A DNA stretch of 64,000 nt from contig JAGRKE010000014.1 in NCBI GenBank assembly GCA_020442385.1, positions 124,001 through 188,000 of the forward strand, read 5' to 3'. The notes under the pieces are model-generated. The model was given only the letters and a program-made list of their open reading frames with translations. It did no database searches and was not told the DNA's origin. This DNA comes from Alphaproteobacteria bacterium. Lineage in GTDB: Bacteria > Pseudomonadota > Alphaproteobacteria > Micavibrionales > Micavibrionaceae. The stretch's first letter is position 1. Every line of letters starts with the position of its first letter. Shown here one piece after another: positions 19,065-27,396 of this stretch. Position numbers and translations under genes: made by a program.

Positions 19065-20099
19065 CTATGGGGTGTGAAAATCTGGATACCCTCTATCTGG
19101 TCTCGTATTATCGTAGGGTAAATTCACATCTGACAATTCAATCTCACCAGATAAATATTTCAAAAAATCTTCAGGAATCGGAGCTTGTTTGTAGTAGTCT
19201 TCTTCGTAAGCGGCTTCAAAATGCCAAACAGTGCTGCTCCCATCCTCAGTAATTGAGGGACTTACTACGCTAAACCATTTTTCGGTTAACTTCTGCGTTG
19301 ATGCCGGATACCTGGACACAACTCTGCATATATTATTATCAGGCATTCCCCAGCGCCCGCCCCCTTCAATGTATTTCTTTCTAGTTTTATCAAAATGATC
19401 TTTTTTGAAAGCGAAATGATCCAGTTCCCACTTTTCGAATTCTTTAACAGATTCGGCATCCTTAAATTTTAGGAAAAACGAGTTGGTTTTACGATCGAAA
19501 CGCGAAACAACTCTCTCATCCTTAATCCAATCGTGATAAAGCGCCTCTTCAATTTCAGGAATCTCGCATCGAACCTCGCAAGATAGCGCATTCACGTCAT
19601 TAAAGGTGAGTTTTAATCCGCAATACACCATCAGCCATTCACTAAGGCCATATTCCGCTTTTAAGGCCCCATAAATCACAGCCAAACCATGCCTAAAATC
19701 ACCAAAAAGACTACTAACATCCTTCTTGTATTCGAAATACTTACCCCACAATTTATTAAAATATTTTTGATCACTTTCGCGCTCTATATGGATTCTTAAT
19801 CTCAATTCACCGCGCCATTCTTCCTCTTCTACCCAAAGCCACTTGCCGGTAGAGTGCTTGTTCAAAGACGCAAACATTTCGTTAGCAAGCTTTTCAAACT
19901 CCGCACCTTTAAGATTTACACTTCTTTCAAAATGCCATCTGGGCCAATTGAGCCCGGCATGAATACTAATTATGCGGTATCGCCTTTTTTCTATTTCTTC
20001 TTCTGTTAGTTCGTTTTCACCATAAATCGGGCGAGCCAGAAGAAACTTCTGGCTGTCAGACCCTTCCAAATAATGTTCAAAACTATACTTACGTGGCAC
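19065..20099 (-). CDS. Hypothetical protein, 344 residues
   Basis: Not recognised. A soluble, Trp/Tyr/Phe- and Glu/Lys-rich protein without signal or membrane helix. Two stretches look related: NWPRWHFERSVNLKGAEFEK near the N-terminus and TVWHFEAAYEEDYY near the C-terminus, so an internal duplication is possible. The centre has many aromatic/charged alternations (KLWGKYFEYKKDVSSLF). The start is GTG at 20099 with no ribosome site and a hairpin directly upstream. The DNA is clearly richer in AT than recO and parC on either side, which could mean recent transfer. The C-terminus DNTRPDRGYPDFHTP is Pro-rich. Confidence 0.7.
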   Translation of the reverse strand: MPRKYSFEHYLEGSDSQKFLLARPIYGENELTEEEIEKRRYRIISIHAGLNWPRWHFERSVNLKGAEFEKLANEMFASLNKHSTGKWLWVEEEEWRGELRLRIHIERESDQKYFNKLWGKYFEYKKDVSSLFGDFRHGLAVIYGALKAEYGLSEWLMVYCGLKLTFNDVNALSCEVRCEIPEIEEALYHDWIKDERVVSRFDRKTNSFFLKFKDAESVKEFEKWELDHFAFKKDHFDKTRKKYIEGGGRWGMPDNNICRVVSRYPASTQKLTEKWFSVVSPSITEDGSSTVWHFEAAYEEDYYKQAPIPEDFLKYLSGEIELSDVNLPYDNTRPDRGYPDFHTP

Positions 20100-20103
20100 T
20101 AAT

Positions 20104-20134
20104 TACATAATCCAAAAAATTGTTTGGTTATGTA
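20104..20134 (-). promoter_or_regulatory. 12-bp hairpin between recO and the 344-residue gene
   Basis: Arms TACATAA-T-CCAAA and TTTGG-TTATGTA pair over 12 bp with one bulged base and a 6-base loop. On the minus strand it fills the 39-base gap after the recO stop and ends 5 bases before the GTG start of the next gene. There is no T-run after it, so it looks more like a translational or RNA-stability element than a terminator. Confidence 0.55.
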
Positions 20135-20138
20135 TAAC

Positions 20139-20900
20139 TTATATTGCCCCTACTGTCAATTCTTCTGACAAACTATTAAGCATGGATGAAAAACGATCCT
20201 CAAAACGCAAGCGGGCTTCGGGGGGGCCGGCGCTATGATGTGCATAAACCCAGTGCTCGATAAAATACCCGGTCATCTTTAATCCGGTTAAAACATCCCC
20301 TTCATCACTGCCGCCCGCCGCCGGTTTTAAGAAATTCGGCAACGGCAACAGCTTTTCTTTATAGGGCGCGCCCGCCGCCGCGCTCACCGCCCGGCCCGTT
20401 TTCGGCGAGACATAGGCCAGCGCTTCCTCATCCCCGCCCCCGGCGCAGCGACTTAAATCCAGCGCGAAGCCCAGCTCTTTGAGCAGCGCGATCTCCCACA
20501 TCACATACGCCGCGCCCCAAACCTCGCTTTGCAGCGCATCGAGCAGCGCATTCATCCCGTGAAACAGCCCCGCATGCCCCTCACGTTCGGGCAGCGCCGT
20601 ATCACACAGCGCGCAGGCCGATTGCAGCGCCGCAAGCTTCAGCGGATCTTGCATGATATGGGCGGCCGGAGAGCGGTCCAGCTCAAGCGTCAGAGACCCC
20701 AAATCATCCGAAGTGCGCGCCCGCCAGATGGCATCAACCTGATTGCCAACCTCCAGCGTTCCGCGCAGGCGCGAGCCTTGCGCACCGCGCACATAACCCG
20801 CCTGACGCCCATGATGCTGGGTCAACAGCGAGACAACCGCCCCATTCTCACCATGGCGGCGCATACCTAATATTATTGCTTGATCTTGCCAATGCTCCAT
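20139..20900 (-). CDS. recO: DNA repair protein RecO
   Basis: 253 residues. N-terminal OB fold (WQDQAIILGMRRHGENGAVVSLLTQHHGRQAGYVRGAQ) and a helical C-terminal domain (ALQSACALCDTALPEREGHAGLFHGMNALLDAL, LLKELGFALDLSRCAGGG), as in alphaproteobacterial RecO. Works with RecF/RecR to load RecA on SSB-coated DNA. A single cysteine remains near the zinc-loop position (RCAGGG), so a full four-Cys zinc site is absent, as is common in this class. Divergent from the Ldh-family gene. Confidence 0.95.
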   Translation of the reverse strand: MEHWQDQAIILGMRRHGENGAVVSLLTQHHGRQAGYVRGAQGSRLRGTLEVGNQVDAIWRARTSDDLGSLTLELDRSPAAHIMQDPLKLAALQSACALCDTALPEREGHAGLFHGMNALLDALQSEVWGAAYVMWEIALLKELGFALDLSRCAGGGDEEALAYVSPKTGRAVSAAAGAPYKEKLLPLPNFLKPAAGGSDEGDVLTGLKMTGYFIEHWVYAHHSAGPPEARLRFEDRFSSMLNSLSEELTVGAI

Positions 20901-20960
20901 ATGTATTACACTATGCGCCTTGCACGCAGAAAACCAGAGCGGCGCGGCAAAAGAGAGAAA

Positions 20961-21968
20961 ATGACCACAATATCTATTACAGAGCTGGAAGCGTTATGCT
21001 TAGACGTTCTACTGAGCGCGGGCGTGCGTGAAAGTGATGCGCGCATCACGGTGGATCATTATCTGGAGAATGAGCTTTCCGGCAAGGCTTCCCACGGGAT
21101 GGTGCGCGTGGTCGAAGCTGCCAAAGCGCTTCAGAAATACGGCGTGCCGTCACAAAACCCCGAAATTGAAACCGACAAAGGCAATATGGCGGTTTTAAAC
21201 GCCAAGCGCCAGCTGGCTCCCGTGGCCGGTATGGCCGCCGTTGATCTGGCGATTGAGCGGGCAAAAACCCACGGGCTTGTGATGGTGGGCGTGCGTGATT
21301 ACATCGCCTCTTCCGGCTCTATGGCCTATTATTTGCGCCGTTTGGCCGCGGCAGGCCTAATTGCGATTATGGGCTGTAATTCTGTGGCTATGGTTGCCCC
21401 GCCGGGCGGGCGGGAGCGGCGCGTCGGTACAAACCCGGTTGGCATTGCTATTCCCGCCGACAACACCGAGATGATTGCCGATTTCGGCACAGGCGCAATT
21501 GCCTACGGTAAAATCATGGTGATGAATGACAAGGGTGAGCGCGTGCCTGAAGGCAAAATGATCGATAGCGCCGGAAATCCCTCAACAAACCCGAAAGATG
21601 CCTATGACGGCGCAATCCTGCCGATGGAAGAGTATAAAGGCTTTGCCCTCGGCCTGATGGTAGAATTGCTCGCCGGGCCATTGATCGGGGCTAAAGCGAT
21701 CAAGCAAAATTTGTACGATAATGACGGCTTATTCATTTTGGCGATTGACCCGTCATATATGGGTCATGAAAATTACAAATTTGCTATCAGCAAGGCTTTT
21801 GAAGAGGTCATTGAGACGCCGCTGCGCCCCGAATATGAAACCATAACGCTGCCCGGCGCGCGCTCGGCGCAGCATTTACAGGCCGCCCGTGAATCCGGCG
21901 TCATTGATATTGCCGACAAAACCCTCAATGACCTGTACGCGCTCTCATCACAAAGGGGTGCAGCATGA
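20961..21968 (+). CDS. Ldh-family (malate/L-lactate dehydrogenase type 2) NAD(P)-dependent oxidoreductase
   Basis: 335 residues from the ATG preceded by AAGAGAGAAA; a longer frame from 20880 adds a basic tail and overlaps recO. The type-2 malate/lactate dehydrogenase fold is clear: KASHGMVRVVEA (conserved SHG), VGTNPVGIAIPAD, PMEEYKGFALGLMVELLAGPL. The motif usually written N.[N/S]HFG is replaced by DYIASSGSMAYY, so the substrate is hard to guess. Members reduce 2-keto or cyclic imino acids, sulfolactate or ureidoglycolate. It overlaps the aspartate dehydrogenase gene by 4 bases (ATGA), so both products probably serve one pathway. Confidence 0.85.
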   Translation: MTTISITELEALCLDVLLSAGVRESDARITVDHYLENELSGKASHGMVRVVEAAKALQKYGVPSQNPEIETDKGNMAVLNAKRQLAPVAGMAAVDLAIERAKTHGLVMVGVRDYIASSGSMAYYLRRLAAAGLIAIMGCNSVAMVAPPGGRERRVGTNPVGIAIPADNTEMIADFGTGAIAYGKIMVMNDKGERVPEGKMIDSAGNPSTNPKDAYDGAILPMEEYKGFALGLMVELLAGPLIGAKAIKQNLYDNDGLFILAIDPSYMGHENYKFAISKAFEEVIETPLRPEYETITLPGARSAQHLQAARESGVIDIADKTLNDLYALSSQRGAA

Positions 21969-22744
21969 GTATAAGTGTTGGAATTGCTGGCATGGGCGCG
22001 ATTGGCAGGGCTGTCGCCCGCGCGCTCGTGGACGGTATAGATGGGTATCATTTGCACGCCGCCAGTGATGTAAACCCACCCACCGAATTTGACATACCCT
22101 ATTTTGATTTTGAGCAGCTCTGTAAAAGCTGCGATTTGATTATTGAGGCCCTGCCGCCACACATCGTGCCGCAACTCACCCCCCATATTTTCGCGCATGA
22201 AAAAGACGCTATTCTGATCAGCTCTAGCGCGCTTTTACTCTACCCCGAAATACTGGCGCAAAAAGATAGCGTTACGAGCCGAATAATCGTTCCATCCGGC
22301 GCGCTCAGCGGATTAGACGGCGTGTCAGCGCTGAAGCAAATGGGTATCGAACGCGCCTTAATTGCGACAACGAAAAAACCGATGGGCTATGATGGCGCAC
22401 CGTATATAGTTGAGAATAATATCGATCTGGCCGCCATAAAAACCAAAGAATGCCTCTTTAAAGGCAATGCGATTGAAGCCTCCAGAGCCTTCCCCGCCAA
22501 TATTAATGTCGCCGCGACGCTCAGCCTGGCCGGAATTGGACCTGAACGCACGCAAGTTGAAATTTGGGCCGATCCTGAGATTGGCGGGAACACCCATGAA
22601 ATAACGGTTTCCGGCGAATTTAGCACCATCAGGGGGCGCGTTGAAAACACGCCCGACCCGGCCAATCCGAAAAGCTCCATGCTCGCGGCGCAGAGTATTA
22701 TTTCAGTTCTGAAGAAGATGAACGCGCCTGTGGTGGTGTTATGA
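21965..22744 (+). CDS. L-aspartate dehydrogenase family protein
   Basis: 259 residues. Rossmann start GIAGMGAIGRAVARAL, middle IVPSGALSGLDGVSALK, and the family C-terminus FPANINVAATLSLAGIGPERTQVEIWADPEIGGNTHEI and NPKSSMLAAQSIISVL. The family oxidises aspartate to iminosuccinate or runs in reverse to aminate oxaloacetate. In some bacteria it replaces NadB in NAD synthesis, but no nadA/nadC is nearby. It is coupled on both sides (4-base overlaps with the Ldh-type gene and the phosphatase gene). Confidence 0.9.
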   Translation: MSISVGIAGMGAIGRAVARALVDGIDGYHLHAASDVNPPTEFDIPYFDFEQLCKSCDLIIEALPPHIVPQLTPHIFAHEKDAILISSSALLLYPEILAQKDSVTSRIIVPSGALSGLDGVSALKQMGIERALIATTKKPMGYDGAPYIVENNIDLAAIKTKECLFKGNAIEASRAFPANINVAATLSLAGIGPERTQVEIWADPEIGGNTHEITVSGEFSTIRGRVENTPDPANPKSSMLAAQSIISVLKKMNAPVVVL

Positions 22745-23391
22745 GCCCTATTCCGCTCAAACATTTTTACATGATCCGCCACGGCGAGACCGAGGCCAAT
22801 GCTGCCCAAATCATGGCTGGCAGTATAGACTCCCCCCTCACAGAACGCGGCCGCCAGCAAGCCTTAGAGGCTCAGAAAGTCGTCAAAAAACTGACAAAAA
22901 AGCCTGCGGCCATATTCCACAGCCATCTCTCTCGTGCGCGTGATACCGCCCTAATTATCAATAAATCGCTCAACGTTAAACTCTACGAAGATCCTGATCT
23001 GGCTGAAATACACGCCGGAGAAATGGAAGGCGTTCCTTATGCGGAATGCCACGCTCTATTTAACGATTGGCCGTCCATAAAAGGTGGAGAGGATCAAAAT
23101 GACTTCTTTGAAAGGGTCAGGCGAGGAAAATCAAGGGCTATAGAGCAGTTTAATGACCCGATTTTGATTGTTTGCCATGGCGGGGTTATGCGCGCCTTCG
23201 GTGAAATTCACGGCGTTCCGACACCCGGCCGGTTTCAGAATGCGCATTTATACGAATTTGTTCCCAATCCGCAAAAACAAAATCTTCCCTGGAATATTTT
23301 TGATTACAAATTATGTTCCGAAACGCAAAATTTAATCCGCACAGAATCGAATATTTACGATTTGGATTCGGCCTCCAAAATCGCCTCATAA
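22741..23391 (+). CDS. Histidine phosphatase family protein (phosphoglycerate mutase/CobC-like)
   Basis: 216 residues. The phosphohistidine motif YMIRHGETEAN sits at the N-terminus, the second Arg at HLSRARDTA, the acid at EIHAGEMEG and the second His at IVCHGGVMRAF. These residues support phosphatase activity on a small molecule; the true substrate is unknown. Third gene of a coupled trio (ATGA overlap with the aspartate dehydrogenase). Its last 37 bases overlap the 3' end of the convergent folP gene, so the tail TESNIYDLDSASKIAS is encoded opposite the FolP C-terminus. Confidence 0.88.
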   Translation: MSPIPLKHFYMIRHGETEANAAQIMAGSIDSPLTERGRQQALEAQKVVKKLTKKPAAIFHSHLSRARDTALIINKSLNVKLYEDPDLAEIHAGEMEGVPYAECHALFNDWPSIKGGEDQNDFFERVRRGKSRAIEQFNDPILIVCHGGVMRAFGEIHGVPTPGRFQNAHLYEFVPNPQKQNLPWNIFDYKLCSETQNLIRTESNIYDLDSASKIAS

Positions 23392-24200
23392 ACTTTAATT
23401 GCCTGCACAGTTTCCCGTACGTCATGTACGCGAAAGAATTTCACACCCTGTGACAGCCCCCAAATAACAGATGAGAGTGACCCGCCAAGACGCTTATTTG
23501 CATCTTGCTCACCATCAATTTTTCCAATAAAGCTTTTACGCGAGGTTCCGAGCAATATCGGGCATCCTAAAGCAGAAAATTCTTTTATATTTCTGAGGAT
23601 TAGCAAGTTATGCTCGAGCGTTTTTCCGAACCCTATTCCCGGGTCAAGAACCAGGTTTTGACTTTTCAAACGGTGCGTTTCACAGTGCTCAATCCGGCGT
23701 TTAAAAAACTCAAAAACATCTTCTATAACATTGTTATAACTAGGATTTTTCTGCATATTTTGCGGCGTTCCTGCCATATGCATCAAAATAACGGGCACAT
23801 TGGCCTGTGCCGCTACATCGATGCTTCTGGAATCATGCGTAAGGGCACTGATATCATTGATTATATTCGCGCCAGCCTTAAGCGCTGCTTCCATGGTTTT
23901 GGCATTTCTGGTGTCGATCGAGATAAAAGGCGCTTTTTCACGCAACCCTTCAATCACAGGAACAACGCGCGCTATTTCCTCTTCTGCATCAACTGTTTGT
24001 GCGCCTGGCCTTGAGCTCTCCCCACCAATGTCCAAAACATGCGCACCTTCCTGTAAAAGCTGAAGCCCGTGCTCTATAGCCTTGTCAGGGTTAAAAAAAT
24101 TGCCGCCATCAGAGAAGCTATCGGGGGTCACATTGACCACCCCCATAATGCGTGTTTCACCGGCATTCAAAGCCGAAATCAGACCCGGTTCATGTGTCAT
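23355..24200 (-). CDS. folP: Dihydropteroate synthase
   Basis: 281 residues. Signatures: GVVNVTPDSFSDGG, DIGGESSRPGA, INDISALTHD, LMHMAGTPQNM, LDPGIGFGKT, and LLGTSRKSFIGK. Condenses p-aminobenzoate with the pterin pyrophosphate made by FolK. It overlaps folK by 4 bases (ATGA). The 3' end overlaps the convergent phosphatase gene by 37 bases. No unusual change in the sulfonamide-contact loops is evident by eye. Confidence 0.97.
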   Translation of the reverse strand: MTHEPGLISALNAGETRIMGVVNVTPDSFSDGGNFFNPDKAIEHGLQLLQEGAHVLDIGGESSRPGAQTVDAEEEIARVVPVIEGLREKAPFISIDTRNAKTMEAALKAGANIINDISALTHDSRSIDVAAQANVPVILMHMAGTPQNMQKNPSYNNVIEDVFEFFKRRIEHCETHRLKSQNLVLDPGIGFGKTLEHNLLILRNIKEFSALGCPILLGTSRKSFIGKIDGEQDANKRLGGSLSSVIWGLSQGVKFFRVHDVRETVQAIKVYEAILEAESKS

Positions 24201-24712
24201 TCGGCCGCCTCACCTTCAACCACGCAGCCCTGCTTGCGAATATCCTGCCCCGGCGGCAATGCGGCTATTAAATCCTCAACAGAGTGCGCCAAAACCGGGT
24301 GAATCCAGCCCGCACACACCTCTTGCAGCGGCAAAAGCACGAAGGCACGCTCATGCGCTCTGGGGTGCGGAACACTTATATCCGCACTCTCAAGCACATC
24401 ATCATTATAGGCAATAATATCCAAATCCAGCGGCCGCGCAGCGTTGCGCTCACGGCTCTCACGGCCAAATTCCGCTTCAATCTCTTTTAAAACATCCAAG
24501 AGCGCCGGAATATCAAGCGCGGTCTCGACCTGCGCAACCGCATTTCTGTACCAAGGCTGGTTAGAAACGGGCACAGGCGCACTAAGCCAAACCGAAGAGC
24601 GCGCACGCACGGCAATCCCGCGGCGCGCAAGTGCGGTGTAAGCAGCCTGAATCGTTTCTTCAGGCGGTCCAAATTGACTGGGAAGGTTCGCGCCAAGCGC
24701 AATAAGAATCAT
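24197..24712 (-). CDS. folK: 2-amino-4-hydroxy-6-hydroxymethyldihydropteridine pyrophosphokinase
   Basis: 171 residues. HPPK motifs ALGANLPSQFGPPEET, PWYRNAVAQVET, RNAARPLDLDIIAYND and PHPRAHERAFVLLPL. Transfers pyrophosphate from ATP to the pterin, just before FolP. First gene of the folK-folP pair. The C-terminus is about 10 residues longer than the shortest family members. Confidence 0.97.
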   Translation of the reverse strand: MILIALGANLPSQFGPPEETIQAAYTALARRGIAVRARSSVWLSAPVPVSNQPWYRNAVAQVETALDIPALLDVLKEIEAEFGRESRERNAARPLDLDIIAYNDDVLESADISVPHPRAHERAFVLLPLQEVCAGWIHPVLAHSVEDLIAALPPGQDIRKQGCVVEGEAAE

Positions 24713-24763
24713 AAAAGCCCATCCGTAAAGTTAACAATTTACTTTAAGATGAGCCTTTATAGC

Positions 24764-25375
24764 CTACCAACTACGGATAGTTCCAGTGTCTACGTGAACA
24801 AAGTTGCTCTTCGGATAATACCCAACGCCGCCCGCACGCAAGGAGCGCGCTGTATTGCGCAAACTGCGGGTGTTATAGCCCGGCATGCGAATATCAAGCG
24901 CTTGACCGTACATATGGAATGAGTTCTTGGCCACGCCCGTACTCGCACTGCGCAACATCGCATTGGTCTTCGGGCTGCGGTAGCCGGAAAGAATTTCCAA
25001 GGGGCGGCCTGTGCCAATCTTGGACTGGATGATGCTGATAATATCAATCACGCGCGGATCCATCGGGAACACTTCGCGGGTTCTGAAATCGCGCAGAACG
25101 TAGTTCATACGCTCGAACGCCTCAGGCAAATAGCGGTCACCCACACGGTAAACGCCGTCAAAATTCTCACCAGTGTGCTGCTGATGAAAGGATACGCGCC
25201 ATGTGCTGTCACTCGCGGCCAGCGCACTCTTGGCCGGCAACAAAGGCACAACTGAACCCAGTGCACCCAGCAGGCCCAATTTCAATAAATCACGACGATC
25301 AATTTGCTGCAACTCGCCGCCCATAAGGTCTTTCGCGGTTTCCACATTTTTCAAATCATCAAGTATATTCGACAT
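24764..25375 (-). CDS. DUF882/YcbK-type peptidase-like protein with Tat signal
   Basis: 203 residues. The N-terminal region carries a twin-arginine motif (DRRDLLKLG) followed by a hydrophobic stretch and an Ala-rich cleavage region (AKSALAASD), so export by Tat is likely. The C-terminal domain has the M15-like zinc pattern: LSGYRSPKTN, SFHMYGQALDIRM (H and D) and FVHVDTG (HxD). Related proteins trim peptidoglycan cross-links, but activity of this subgroup is not firmly known. ATG follows AAAGGACAGAGGTA. It sits next to an L,D-transpeptidase gene, fitting a cell-wall role. Confidence 0.85.
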   Translation of the reverse strand: MSNILDDLKNVETAKDLMGGELQQIDRRDLLKLGLLGALGSVVPLLPAKSALAASDSTWRVSFHQQHTGENFDGVYRVGDRYLPEAFERMNYVLRDFRTREVFPMDPRVIDIISIIQSKIGTGRPLEILSGYRSPKTNAMLRSASTGVAKNSFHMYGQALDIRMPGYNTRSLRNTARSLRAGGVGYYPKSNFVHVDTGTIRSW

Positions 25376-25526
25376 TACCTCTGTCCTTTTACTCTATTTT
25401 TAGTTCGTATTTTGGATTGTGTTTTTTTAGATCAAACGTTGTATCATTACCACCTGATAAACCGACTACGATGTATATACATCGGCAATGATTATTTCAA
25501 CCCCGTAAATTGGTTTAATTTAAAAC

Positions 25527-27290
25527 TTACTGATTAACGGCGATGCGCCGGGAGCGGCCAGAATTGGCCTTACTATTTTCATTATGCCGCGGAATGTAAA
25601 ATCCGTCAATATTGGAGAGCTTCTCCAGCAACTTTGAATCTTGATTATAAATATCGGCGCCGTAAACAACCCGCCCTTTTGAATCCGTCCAAGCCGTGTA
25701 GTACAGCACATATACAGGCATTTTAGCGGACACGGGAATATCAGTTTTCTGGCGGCTGTCAAAAATCGCCTGCATGGTGGAGCGCCTCCAACTCGGCTCT
25801 TTCTCCAGCACAAAATCGGCCATTTTTTCCGGCTCTTTCATACGGATACAACCCGATGAGACGGCGCGCGCAGGCTCGTCAAAATATTCCGGGTGATTGG
25901 TGTCATGCAGATAAATATTGTAAATATTGGGCATCAAAATCCGAACGCGGCCCAGCGGGTTCGTCTCGCCGGGCACTTGCACCATACGAAGGCTATTCAG
26001 CTCCGCAGAAGAAATCCCGCTCCATTCCACCGCGAATGGATCAAGCGTCATCGCATTGTCACCATGCCCACGGATGAGCTGAATTCCCTTCTTATGCAGA
26101 TATCCCGGATCTTCGGTCAGCTTGGGCAAAATATCAAAGCGCTTAATGGTCGGCGGAATTGTCCAATCGGGGTTAAAGCGCACGCCTTCAATTTTGGTGA
26201 TAAAAGATTGGGTCGGGCGCACGGGCTTACCGACAATCACCGGCATTTCAAAATCGACCCGCCCGTCATCAATCGCCCACAGCGTCGCGGCGGGAATATT
26301 CACCACTACGAACCTGTCCGGGCGCTCATTCTCAACCCAGCGCAAACGCTCTAGATTGGCAACAATTTGCGCGGCGCGTGTCTGGTTTGTGCGATTCATC
26401 AGCTCCAGCGTGCTTGAACCGATAACGCCATCATCCACCAAATCATTTTCACGCTGAAACCGAATAACGGCGGCCATCAGGCGGTCATCGTAAACCAGTT
26501 CATTTGACCCGTCATGTGAAACGCCAAGGCGTTTACGCATCGCGGGCACGGCCTTGCTGCGCTGCCCAGGACGCAAAAGCCCCTCAAGACGGATCGGCAG
26601 CACATCATTATACTCTTCGTCCGGCTCGCCACTCAGGCGGATTAACTCCTTTTGCAGGGTCTTATAGGTCTGCCCCTGCGGTTCAATCTGGCGCATAATC
26701 GCGCCCATGGTTTTGTCTTTTGTCAGATACGCCAGCGCTTGAGGCGCACTAATCCGCTTGCGCCAGCTTCCCGGATCTGTCTCCAGTCCTGCCGGATCAA
26801 CCCGCATGCCGGATAAATCACGGGCATAGCGGATAAACCCATCACTAAGCATCAATTCAAGCTCATCTTTTTGCGTAAAGCTTGTGCCCTTCACAAGGGC
26901 GCGCAGGTCGGATGCATGATACGTCTCAGGGTTCAGGCCGTGTGTCCACGCACCTTCCAACACTGTAATCAATTCATGCGCCCGGCTGTAGGGGCCGGTA
27001 TTACTCATCCAATAGGGCTCAAAGTTGCGCGCGGTGTAAAATTCCTGCAACGCGGCCTTATCGAGCAGTGCATTGCCACCAACCTTGCCGCTGCGCACGG
27101 CTGCCTCCAGCGAGTTTTGGATGTTAGAGCTGGAGGGCACTTCGCCCGCCCCGTCCAGCGCCAGATCATAAATCTGCGCTCCAGCCGGACTTATCCCGCC
27201 CGCAAAAGACAAGCACGCCGCCACCAAAGCAAGGCGCAGCGCTGTTTTATACGGTTTTATATATGTTTGAGCGTTATATGATCCGAGCAC
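25527..27290 (-). CDS. L,D-transpeptidase of the YcbB/LdtD type
   Basis: 587 residues. Signal peptide (about 15-38, cleavage near SPAGAQ), a scaffold domain, a peptidoglycan-binding domain (about 240-300, AVIRFQRENDLVDDGVIGSSTLELMN) and a YkuD catalytic domain (about 325-500). Catalytic residues are visible: His462 in YLHDTNHPEYF and Cys481 in SSGCIRM. It forms 3-3 cross-links, giving beta-lactam-tolerant peptidoglycan. Start codon is GTG without a good ribosome site. An LdtR-like regulator at 11.7 kb is a possible controller (inference). Confidence 0.93.
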   Translation of the reverse strand: MLGSYNAQTYIKPYKTALRLALVAACLSFAGGISPAGAQIYDLALDGAGEVPSSSNIQNSLEAAVRSGKVGGNALLDKAALQEFYTARNFEPYWMSNTGPYSRAHELITVLEGAWTHGLNPETYHASDLRALVKGTSFTQKDELELMLSDGFIRYARDLSGMRVDPAGLETDPGSWRKRISAPQALAYLTKDKTMGAIMRQIEPQGQTYKTLQKELIRLSGEPDEEYNDVLPIRLEGLLRPGQRSKAVPAMRKRLGVSHDGSNELVYDDRLMAAVIRFQRENDLVDDGVIGSSTLELMNRTNQTRAAQIVANLERLRWVENERPDRFVVVNIPAATLWAIDDGRVDFEMPVIVGKPVRPTQSFITKIEGVRFNPDWTIPPTIKRFDILPKLTEDPGYLHKKGIQLIRGHGDNAMTLDPFAVEWSGISSAELNSLRMVQVPGETNPLGRVRILMPNIYNIYLHDTNHPEYFDEPARAVSSGCIRMKEPEKMADFVLEKEPSWRRSTMQAIFDSRQKTDIPVSAKMPVYVLYYTAWTDSKGRVVYGADIYNQDSKLLEKLSNIDGFYIPRHNENSKANSGRSRRIAVNQ

Positions 27291-27396
27291 GATTAGGCGT
27301 TTGTTTTTTACGTTTTAACCCACATAAACAACCATAACACATCTTCGATTAAAAGAAGCTTATGAACGTATAAAATTTGATTTTTTTTGAACACTC

